A stretch of 6,857 bases of DNA from Microcaldota archaeon (GTDB taxonomy: Archaea; Micrarchaeota; Micrarchaeia; Micrarchaeales; Micrarchaeaceae). Location: the NCBI GenBank assembly GCA_021827955.1, contig JAKATY010000019.1, positions 1-6,857 of the forward strand, read 5' to 3'. Numbering within the stretch: position 1 is the stretch's first letter; each line of letters begins with the position of its first letter. Of this stretch, positions 1 to 4,545 are shown one piece after another. A model generated the notes under the pieces. That model worked only from the letters and a program-made list of their open reading frames with translations, was not told the origin of the DNA and searched no databases. Both the position numbers and the translations under genes were made by a program.

Positions 1-120
1 GGCTACTGGTTCACTTTTGTTGCCGGAGGGATCCTTATCCTCCTCAGCGCCCACGTCTTCACAAGGCTTGGGCGGAGGCACGCCCAACAGCAGCACACTT
101 CCTTGCACAGCGCGCCTTGA
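1..120 (+). CDS. C-terminal end of a membrane protein, probably a transporter (partial)
   Basis: The first frame is open from the window edge to a TGA at 118-120 and encodes 39 residues. They start with a hydrophobic stretch (GYWFTFVAGGILILLSAHVF) that looks like one complete transmembrane helix. A basic, polar tail follows (TRLGRRHAQQQHTS and a few more residues). A last helix with a short positively charged cytoplasmic tail is typical of multi-pass transporters such as the major facilitator superfamily, but this fragment holds no family-specific motif, so the transporter call is inference. The gene begins outside the window. It converges on the mscS-like gene, with 96 nt between the two stop codons and a small hairpin in between. 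The G+C-rich codon use matches mscS. Confidence 0.5.
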   Translation, partial: GYWFTFVAGGILILLSAHVFTRLGRRHAQQQHTSLHSAP

Positions 121-131
121 AAGATAAAGCG

Positions 132-146
132 ATCATGTGCCATGAT
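132..146. terminator. Short hairpin between convergent genes, possible terminator
   Basis: ATCATG and CATGAT form a perfect 6-bp inverted repeat around a TGC loop, starting 11 nt after the stop codon of the left-hand membrane protein gene. It lies between two genes that run towards each other, where a bidirectional 3'-end signal is expected. No strong T-run follows on either strand, and archaeal termination depends mainly on T-tracts, so this is only a candidate. Confidence 0.25.
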
Positions 147-216
147 TTGCCGCATCGGTGGTGAAAATAGGAAAGGCACAAGGGACTTTCGCTTATGTAC
201 TGGATGCAATTGGCAT

Positions 217-1131
217 TCATGACCCTTTCTTTGAAGACGCGCCTGCGGCGTGCAGCGCAACCTTCGAAAGCTCTGCTTTGACGTACCTCTCATTCTCGAC
301 AGTGCTGCGCGCCTTTATGTCTATACCGTAGTTGGAGATGTTTATATCAGTAATGATGACGTCAGGCCTGCCTTTCATGGCCGAGCCCAGCCTCTTGTGC
401 TTGCCTATCTCTGCAAGCAACCCTCTTTTGAACGCGCCAAAATCTGCGCCTTGCGGCAGCTCTACCCGCACGTTTATCTCTATTACATCCGATACCTCAT
501 AATTCATTATCACTGCCTGGTTCATTATGCCATTCGGAACATATAGGACCGTGCCGTCATCTAGTCTCATCCTGGTGTATATCAGGCCTATTTCATCTAT
601 GGTGCCCGAATAGCCAGGTAGTATAGTCCTGTGAGCATACGACGGGGGGAGCATGCCATACTGCCATGTCGAGAATGTCACCCTGTCTCCATTGGCGAAG
701 GGCTTCGCCGCCATCATCGATACCCCGGAAAAGAGGTTGCCAAGCGTAGACTGCGCTGCAAGGCCTATCACGATGCCAAGGAAGCCAGCCCCTATGAGCA
801 GGCCTGTCAGGTTAACATGAAAGAGCGAGAGGACCAAGAACAGTATCACTATGTAGCCCATTAAGGATATTATCTTCGAGAGCGGCTTTTCATCCATCCT
901 AGGCTTGCGCGCTCCGTAATCAAGTATGGAGCTTGCCAAGGACCACGTGGTGAGGTACCCGAACACTATCGTTATGGCTGCGGCGAAAACCTGGCCATAT
1001 GCAGCTTGGCTGATGCCGAAGGCCGCAAGTATCTGGTCCGAAAATACTACGAGCGCCACCCCAACTGCGATGGATGCTACGGCCTCGCTGGCATAAATGC
1101 GGTATCGCGGCATTGCGCTTGTGCTGCCCAT
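217..1131 (-). CDS. MscS-family small-conductance mechanosensitive channel
   Basis: This 304-residue protein should form a membrane-tension-gated channel in the cytoplasmic membrane that releases solutes on hypo-osmotic shock. Hydrophobic segments lie near residues 14-36, 43-68, 85-107 and 109-145. The last is the glycine/alanine-rich pore helix (GLLIGAGFLGIVIGLAAQ), followed by NLFSGVSMMAAKPFANGDRV, the counterpart of the E. coli MscS stretch ending RPFRAGEYV. The beta domain follows, with the family signature DDGTVLYVPNGIM near 191-203, and then an alpha/beta C-terminal region. About 22 residues (near 154-175, including WQYGMLPPSY) are inserted between the pore helix and the beta domain compared with E. 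coli MscS. I recall similar insertions in archaeal members. A GGGAG lies only 2 nt before the chosen ATG, too close for normal use, but a TATA-like element 27 nt upstream predicts a leaderless mRNA starting at this ATG. An alternative ATG lies at codon 7. The gene is monocistronic within the window. Confidence 0.93.
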   Translation of the reverse strand: MGSTSAMPRYRIYASEAVASIAVGVALVVFSDQILAAFGISQAAYGQVFAAAITIVFGYLTTWSLASSILDYGARKPRMDEKPLSKIISLMGYIVILFLVLSLFHVNLTGLLIGAGFLGIVIGLAAQSTLGNLFSGVSMMAAKPFANGDRVTFSTWQYGMLPPSYAHRTILPGYSGTIDEIGLIYTRMRLDDGTVLYVPNGIMNQAVIMNYEVSDVIEINVRVELPQGADFGAFKRGLLAEIGKHKRLGSAMKGRPDVIITDINISNYGIDIKARSTVENERYVKAELSKVALHAAGASSKKGS

Positions 1132-1153
1132 AACTCCCTATTCTGCAGCAAGC

Positions 1154-1163
1154 AATAAAATAG
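1154..1163 (-). promoter_or_regulatory. TATA-like promoter element of the mscS-like gene
   Basis: Read on the minus strand this is CTATTTTATT. Its centre lies about 27 nt upstream of the ATG at 1131. Archaeal TATA boxes are usually centred about 26 nt before the transcription start, so transcription should begin at or next to the start codon and give a leaderless mRNA. The match to the consensus is moderate. Confidence 0.45.
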
Positions 1164-1176
1164 TGCTGGCTTCTTG

Positions 1177-1200
1177 GCGCTGCTTAGCGCTGCTTTGCGC
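1177..1200. repeat. Tandem 10-mer, about 2.4 copies
   Basis: GCGCTGCTTA (1177-1186) is followed directly by GCGCTGCTTT (1187-1196) and then GCGC (1197-1200). It lies upstream of the mscS-like promoter, in the spacer between divergent genes. The units contain the palindrome AGCGCT at their junction. Replication slippage would explain it. A protein-binding role is possible, but nothing else supports one. Confidence 0.5.
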
Positions 1201-1267
1201 CCAGTGAGCTTGCCTACGACTCAGGAAGCGCACCTGTAGGTTGCAGCCTCGAAACATTCAACACATG

Positions 1268-1301
1268 GTTGGCTCAAACATCATACCGGAGGCGAGCCAA
1301 C
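1268..1301. repeat. 8-bp perfect inverted repeat upstream of a TATA box
   Basis: GTTGGCTC (1268-1275) and GAGCCAAC (1294-1301) are exact reverse complements separated by 18 nt. The right arm ends 5 nt before the TATA-like element at 1307-1316, so the repeat covers the position of the B-recognition element and upstream activator sites. It could bind a dimeric regulator as DNA. It could also form an RNA hairpin at the end of a transcript entering from the left, but no T-tract follows, which makes the DNA-site reading slightly better. Confidence 0.4.
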
Positions 1302-1306
1302 AAAGG

Positions 1307-1316
1307 AATATATATC
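1307..1316 (+). promoter_or_regulatory. TATA-like promoter, rightward
   Basis: GAATATATATCTG is preceded by the purine run AAAGG, which resembles an archaeal B-recognition element plus TATA box. The expected transcription start is near 1337. That leaves a leader of about 100 nt before the 295-aa protein gene at 1437, or about 8 nt before the small ORF at 1345. A weaker A/T-rich stretch at 1410-1420 (TTGAAATAAAG) could instead give that gene a leaderless transcript. Confidence 0.45.
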
Positions 1317-1344
1317 TGAATAATATAGTAGTTGCCGGGGGTGT

Positions 1345-1413
1345 ATGGCTGCGTGGAGCAGCAGATCTTTTCACAAGGCCTGCTACTTCGGTCGCACGAA
1401 TATCAAACGTTGA
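1345..1413 (+). CDS. Possible 22-codon small ORF or leader peptide
   Basis: An ATG at 1345 follows GGGGGTGT, a purine-rich stretch resembling a Shine-Dalgarno sequence but only 1-3 nt from the start. It opens a 22-codon frame (MAAWSSRSFHKACYFGRTNI plus two residues) that ends 23 nt before the next gene. The transcription start predicted from the TATA box at 1307 falls about 8 nt before this ATG, which is the main argument for expression. The peptide is basic and carries single W, H, C and Y residues and two F, but no run of one amino acid that would suggest classical attenuation. A frame this short is easily produced by chance. Confidence 0.18.
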   Translation: MAAWSSRSFHKACYFGRTNIKR

Positions 1414-1436
1414 AATAAAGTGATGATATATCTGCA

Positions 1437-2324
1437 ATGGCAATGCAAGAGAGCAGAGAGGCAACGGAGAGCGTCAGGGTAAAGTCGATTATGCTAACAG
1501 GGATCCTTGGGAAGGGCCAGGCCGAAGAGGGGACATTGCTGGTTGTTGCAATGTCCAGAGGCATCGACCGCGCTGATGCTGCCCAAGCGCTGTACGAGCT
1601 GGTAAAGAGCGGAGTTGTCAAAAAAGGCAAAAACGGGCACACTCCTCTACTTCGCGTCACAGACCAGATCAGCGCTTTAGATTCGATGCGCAGAGAAGAC
1701 AAGGAAATCCTAGGTGCCTCTATGGCCAAAAGAATATACTCCATGGAACAGACCGAGCTTGAGATGTTCACAAGGTTCTTCGGGAGAAGCCCACGTTTTA
1801 GGGACGGTGCGCTTCCATACTTCGGCGTCAGCGGTAAGATGATGCCAGATGCTGTATACCGTGCCATTATTGATTTCGCTATGTCTAGCTCTGCAAAGAC
1901 AAAAGTGTGGATGGGCAGGGAGATTGGGAGATACGCTCACGTTTTGGATCCAGAGGTCTTGACGCTAGCTGTAGAGTCTGCGAAGTCCAATTTACTATCG
2001 CAGTTCACGCGGGGCATTGTCTGGGGGCTTTTAGAAAATTACAATTCAGGTAACCAGAGGAACGGAATCAAATCTGCACTAACCGATATCCTCGAACTTT
2101 ACCATAAGACTACGCCAAAATCCGAGTGGCGATCGAAGCACAGAATATTCATGGACGTTCCGCGCAACATCATAAATATAGCTAGAGAGATAGTCAGCGA
2201 GTCGCCAGAATCAAGATTAGGGAGTCTTCTTCGCGACGTTAATTTCTACACACATGGCAAGGAGATAAAAAAGATAGCAGAGCTTAGGAGAGCAGAAACC
2301 AACACAGGTCAAGCAGCAAGATGA
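1437..2324 (+). CDS. Unrecognised 295-aa protein with probable N-terminal winged helix
   Basis: I do not recognise this protein. Residues about 28-77 look like a winged helix-turn-helix: a first helix (EEGTLLVVAMSRG), a second (IDRADAAQALYELVKSG) and a basic wing-like hairpin (VVKKGKNGHTPLLRV). The remaining 210 residues look mainly alpha-helical and soluble, with no transmembrane segment, signal peptide or catalytic motif that I can see. The C-terminus is rich in Lys, Arg and Glu. A DNA-binding or regulatory role is therefore plausible but unproven. An in-frame TAA at 1416-1418 limits the start to ATG 1437 or ATG 1443, and neither has a convincing ribosome site. The gene is probably transcribed alone, because a candidate terminator hairpin follows its stop codon and vapBC has its own promoter. 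Confidence 0.75.
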   Translation: MAMQESREATESVRVKSIMLTGILGKGQAEEGTLLVVAMSRGIDRADAAQALYELVKSGVVKKGKNGHTPLLRVTDQISALDSMRREDKEILGASMAKRIYSMEQTELEMFTRFFGRSPRFRDGALPYFGVSGKMMPDAVYRAIIDFAMSSSAKTKVWMGREIGRYAHVLDPEVLTLAVESAKSNLLSQFTRGIVWGLLENYNSGNQRNGIKSALTDILELYHKTTPKSEWRSKHRIFMDVPRNIINIAREIVSESPESRLGSLLRDVNFYTHGKEIKKIAELRRAETNTGQAAR

Positions 2325-2328
2325 CATT

Positions 2329-2368
2329 GGCTGGGGGCACCTTGCTCGGTGTGCCATTAGCCTTTCTT
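2329..2368 (+). terminator. Candidate terminator of the 295-aa protein gene
   Basis: GGCT (2329-2332) pairs with AGCC (2359-2362), and GGCAC (2336-2340) pairs with GTGCC (2351-2355). The three bases between them on each side give two G-U pairs and one G-A mismatch, so in RNA this is an almost continuous 12-bp stem. TTTCTT follows directly. It begins 4 nt after the stop codon at 2322-2324, as expected for a 3'-end signal. Its right arm is also the start of the 29-nt repeat at 2357-2385. Confidence 0.45.
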
Positions 2369-2385
2369 CAGCACTCTTAGCAAAA
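2357..2385. repeat. Direct repeat, left copy, flanking vapBC
   Basis: TTAGCCTTTCTTCA, a variable middle of 7 nt, and TAGCAAAA. It matches the copy at 3092-3120 at 26 of 29 positions in the same orientation. It lies between the 295-aa protein gene and the vapB promoter, and its first bases form the right arm of the candidate terminator. The two copies bracket vapBC, as the ends of an inserted cassette would. They could also be two related pyrimidine-rich 3'-end signals. Confidence 0.6.
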
Positions 2386-2417
2386 GAATACACTCGCTTT
2401 TCTGTCATATCGGAAGG

Positions 2418-2427
2418 TATAAATATA
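2418..2427 (+). promoter_or_regulatory. TATA box of vapBC
   Basis: GGTATAAATATATT is a strong archaeal TATA box with the purine stretch GGAAGG in the B-recognition element position. The expected transcription start, about 26 nt downstream of the centre, is near 2448. That is inside the palindrome at 2436-2456 and leaves a leader of about 16 nt before the vapB ATG. Confidence 0.65.
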
Positions 2428-2435
2428 TTACTTTT

Positions 2436-2456
2436 CATAATACATAATGTATTATG
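2436..2456. promoter_or_regulatory. 21-nt palindrome, probable VapB/VapBC operator
   Basis: CATAATACAT, one central A, then ATGTATTATG: two perfect 10-bp arms around a single base. The site begins 9 nt after the TATA box, covers the predicted transcription start and ends 7 nt before the vapB ATG. VapB antitoxins are dimeric DNA-binding proteins that, with VapC, repress their own operon at such palindromes. Binding here would block promoter escape. The position and symmetry are seen directly; the binding protein is inferred. Confidence 0.75.
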
Positions 2457-2463
2457 TGATAAT

Positions 2464-2694
2464 ATGCAAGAAGCAACTATAATATCTATAAGGATACCAA
2501 AGATGGTCAAGACCAGAATGCGTGAGCTTGGCATTAAGGCATCCGAGGCCGCCAGAGAAGGCATCGAAATGGAAATACGAAGAAAGGAGCTATCAAAGCT
2601 CCAGAAAAAGGCTACCGCTTATAGGGGGAAATGGGTAATTGTACCTGACAGGCAGATAGCAATGGATGTCAGAGAATATAGGGATTCAAGATGA
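2464..2694 (+). CDS. vapB: VapB-type antitoxin
   Basis: This 76-residue protein is the labile partner that should neutralise the VapC RNase and repress the operon. The N-terminus (EATIISIRIPKMVKTRMREL) has the ribbon-helix-helix pattern: a beta strand with alternating residues (ISIRIP) for DNA contact, then two helices (about 14-24 and 27-45). The C-terminal part, rich in Lys and Arg and ending WVIVPDRQIAMDVREYRDSR, is the expected toxin-wrapping tail. The length is normal for archaeal VapB. The stop codon overlaps the vapC start by four bases (ATGA), which points to translational coupling. The start at 2464 fits the TATA box spacing, with only a weak ribosome site (GTGAT). AbrB-type antitoxins also pair with VapC, but the SIRIP strand favours ribbon-helix-helix. 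Confidence 0.87.
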   Translation: MQEATIISIRIPKMVKTRMRELGIKASEAAREGIEMEIRRKELSKLQKKATAYRGKWVIVPDRQIAMDVREYRDSR

Positions 2695-3095
2695 CCTACA
2701 TATTTGATTCGTCGGGGATCTACGCTATGATGTCCAGGAAAGAATACGAACGTTTCGCAGATGCCTTTACGATTTACCTAGCGAAATACGAGCTTGGGAA
2801 TATATTATGGAAGGAGAGATATCTCCATAAGAGGATTGGTTCGGCGCAGCAGAAGGAAATGGCTGACAATGCAGAAAAGGTCTTTGCAAACATAGAGGTG
2901 CTTGGCATCTCCGGCTACATAAATGACGTCGTCAATTTAGCTGGAAACCTGAATATTTCTGTCTACGATGCTTCCTACGTATTCTTTGCGATGAAAAGAA
3001 ACGCAATATTGGTTACTGCAGATAATAAGTTAATCAAGAAGTTAAGCGGGGTCATCGGCGCGATTAGCCCTGCGGAACTCCTTAAGCAATCTTAG
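2691..3095 (+). CDS. vapC: VapC-type PIN-domain ribonuclease toxin
   Basis: This 134-residue protein is a complete PIN domain, a metal-dependent RNase that in VapC toxins cleaves tRNA or rRNA when free of antitoxin. The four acidic residues expected at the Mg2+ site are visible: D6 (YIFDSSGIY), E34 (KYELGNILWKE), D93 (SVYDASYVFFA) and D111 (LVTADNKLI). All catalytic positions are kept and the reading frame is intact, so the toxin should be active. It begins inside the vapB stop codon and is its natural operon partner. The stop codon TAG (3093-3095) lies in the first bases of the right-hand copy of the 29-nt repeat, so the repeat shares sequence with the gene's 3' end. The RNA target cannot be read from the sequence. 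Confidence 0.92.
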   Translation: MTYIFDSSGIYAMMSRKEYERFADAFTIYLAKYELGNILWKERYLHKRIGSAQQKEMADNAEKVFANIEVLGISGYINDVVNLAGNLNISVYDASYVFFAMKRNAILVTADNKLIKKLSGVIGAISPAELLKQS

Positions 3096-3120
3096 CCTTT
3101 CTTCAACTCTTTTAGCAAAA
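3092..3120. repeat. Direct repeat, right copy, flanking vapBC
   Basis: This matches the copy at 2357-2385 at 26 of 29 positions, differing only at positions 15, 17 and 20. It starts with the vapC stop codon. A pyrimidine-rich tract follows at 3128-3144, so this copy may also serve as the 3' end of the vapBC mRNA. No hairpin comparable to the one at the left copy was found here. Confidence 0.6.
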
Positions 3121-3172
3121 CCAGGATCCTCTTTCCTTTGCCCCATGGACGCCTGACGAGAGCCAAGATAGG

Positions 3173-3180
3173 TATTTATA
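3173..3180 (+). promoter_or_regulatory. TATA box of the 263-aa protein gene
   Basis: AGGTATTTATATCT contains a good TATA-like core. A start point about 26 nt downstream falls near 3203, giving a leader of about 10 nt before the ATG at 3214. The leader contains GGTTGATGAG, a weak match to the archaeal ribosome site GGTGAT. The context resembles the vapBC promoter (AGGTATAAATATAT). Confidence 0.55.
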
Positions 3181-3213
3181 TCTAGTAAGCTGTAAAGGAT
3201 ATAGGTTGATGAG

Positions 3214-4005
3214 ATGGCTACGGATACAAAGGAAGTACAACATGAAGTGGAGGGAGTAAAAGGAGGTACCAGAGCATCAGAAAGCACAGAGATTGGGGCG
3301 ACATTTGACGCTGATGCAAAAAGGTTACAATTGTCGTTGTCTCAGCTTGGTGCATCAATTGGTGATCACCACAGTGGAACTGCTGAGATGTTAGGATACA
3401 TTAATAGCAGTGGAGTAGGGGAAGTTGATGCAACAGCCTTACTGCGGGCTCGCAGATCTGCATTGGAGATTGAGATGGTTGCTGGTAGCGTGCGGGACGA
3501 TCTACAACGCATACAAGGTATCCATGCAGCTAGCGTGAAAGAGGCTTCTATTGCTGCCGTGTTGCCTATTATGGAAAAAGTAGATGAGCTCGATAAGGCG
3601 GTAATCGAGCCTATATCTGCCTTGAATGAGGTTGCGATGGAATTATACAATCTGAGGCACGATGTAGCCGTTTTGAGTAGGGTGCAAGAAGTTGCGGATA
3701 AGAAGGTGGTGCCTCTTGAGAAAGATCGAAACAAGGGATTTACAGATAGTGCGCAATACTTTTATGCCAGTAATTTTGTTTTAGGCAATGGTTTGCTGGA
3801 CTACAAAATAGACCCTAATGTCGTTGGACATGAGGATAGTGCAGACAAGTTAGTTTTAACCGATAAAGGAAAGGAACTGCTGCAGTCCGCTTTTGCACTG
3901 GAGCAAAAGTACGCAGCCGCGTTAAATTCGGCACTAGAGCAGTTCAATAAAGCTGTGGCTGGAGTAGATATGGAATTACTTAGAGCACAACTAGTCCAAC
4001 ACTAG
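3214..4005 (+). CDS. Unrecognised 263-aa helical protein, possible C-terminal winged helix
   Basis: I do not recognise this protein. No transmembrane segment, signal peptide or enzyme motif is visible. Residues 1-30 are polar and probably disordered. Residues about 32-170 are rich in Ala, Leu, Glu, Asp and Val, consistent with long helices or coiled coil. The segment near 176-228 (FTDSAQYFYASNF, then KLVLTDKGKELLQSAF) resembles the last part of winged-helix regulators, where a wing strand leads into an LTxKGkelL helix. A final amphipathic helix runs to the end. A coiled-coil regulator or scaffold is possible. The start is supported by the TATA box spacing. The gene has its own promoter and no partner on its strand. 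A small inverted repeat (CTAGT, 5 nt, ACTAG at 3991-4005) spans its stop codon. Confidence 0.72.
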   Translation: MATDTKEVQHEVEGVKGGTRASESTEIGATFDADAKRLQLSLSQLGASIGDHHSGTAEMLGYINSSGVGEVDATALLRARRSALEIEMVAGSVRDDLQRIQGIHAASVKEASIAAVLPIMEKVDELDKAVIEPISALNEVAMELYNLRHDVAVLSRVQEVADKKVVPLEKDRNKGFTDSAQYFYASNFVLGNGLLDYKIDPNVVGHEDSADKLVLTDKGKELLQSAFALEQKYAAALNSALEQFNKAVAGVDMELLRAQLVQH

Positions 4006-4297
4006 GGATGGTAGCAGCCACAATATCAAGCTGGATACGAGGCAGAAGCCGCTCATATGGCAGATCTTGCAATCAGATATAAGATTGGGGGCTTTCATAT
4101 TAAGCCCATAATAGAAGAGAGTCTTAGAAATTCCAACTAAATCTTGTTTTCGGCCTAGCACGCTATTTACAGCCATATCCTCTTGACGAGACAAACATCC
4201 CAAAAAAGAATTATCTCTTCACCTAGAGCAAGCTAGGGCACATTTCTTCCGACGACAACCCTATTATTACCGGAATAAAGGCCCTTTCACAAGTGCT

Positions 4298-4341
4298 TTC
4301 ATAGATATGGTAAGTGCTATGTTGTGTTCCATATCTGTGAG
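4298..4341. repeat. 13-bp imperfect inverted repeat in the gene-free stretch
   Basis: TTCATAGATATGG (4298-4310) pairs with CCATATCTGTGAG (4329-4341) at 13 positions, two of them G-T, around an 18-nt loop. The central 8 bp (AGATATGG/CCATATCT) are perfect. AAGTGCT occurs just before the stem (4291-4297) and again in the loop (4312-4318). No T-tract follows, so a simple terminator is unlikely. A structured RNA or protein-binding site remains possible. Confidence 0.4.
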
Positions 4342-4540
4342 CCAATAAAACGCCTCACGAGGAAAAACGTTTCTTTAAACCTCTTTTGTCCAACAAGGAA
4401 GGGGGGTTGACTATTGGGCCAACTTTGCCATAATTCTGAAATTGATGCAAAGTAAAGATTGCCTTTTCGTTCCGGAATGATGGAATTCTGATTTCCATTG
4501 CTGTTGTAACTTCGATTTTCACAAAGATGGATAATAGGTC

Positions 4541-4545
4541 AAAAA
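4541..4545 (-). terminator. T-run directly after the HAD gene stop codon
   Basis: On the minus strand the stop codon TAA is followed at once by TTTTT. Archaeal RNA polymerase often stops at short T-tracts without a hairpin, so this is a plausible 3' end for the HAD mRNA and for the minus-strand row as a whole. The tract is short. Confidence 0.35.

Larger units (their letters stand above)
4006..4545. other. 540-nt stretch without a credible gene; several small hairpins
   Basis: Neither strand has a frame with recognisable protein character, and no tRNA T-arm signature is present. The genes on either side converge here: the 263-aa gene from the left and the HAD gene from the right. Visible inverted repeats include GGGCTT-7 nt-AAGCCC (4089-4107), CCTAG-6 nt-CTAGG (4222-4237), the 13-bp stem at 4298-4341, and ATGGAA-7 nt-TTCCAT (4480-4498). 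A spacer this long is unusual next to the tight packing to the right. It could hold an untranslated RNA, decayed gene remains, or nothing functional. Confidence 0.5.

Noticed and set aside
3..293. 96-codon minus-strand frame opposite the left-hand membrane protein fragment
   Set aside because: It overlaps the 3' end of the mscS-like gene on the same strand and lies antisense to a hydrophobic coding tail. Its composition is not protein-like and it has no promoter.
1335..1407. Possible tRNA or tRNA fragment starting GCCGGGGGTG after the TATA box
   Set aside because: The 3' side has no complement to the first seven bases, there is no GTTCGAAT-type T-arm and no anticodon stem at the right distance.
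1419..1470. C/D-box guide RNA suggested by GTGATGA at 1420
   Set aside because: No D box (CTGA) or internal C'/D' pair lies at the spacing of an archaeal guide RNA, and the stretch overlaps the start of the 295-aa gene.
2217..2564. 115-codon minus-strand frame across the vapB promoter
   Set aside because: It runs antisense through the vapBC TATA box and palindrome and into two coding regions. It is explained by open complements of real features.
3991..4203. 70-codon minus-strand frame in the gene-free stretch
   Set aside because: It overlaps the end of the 263-aa gene, has no TATA box at the right distance and no recognisable sequence pattern.
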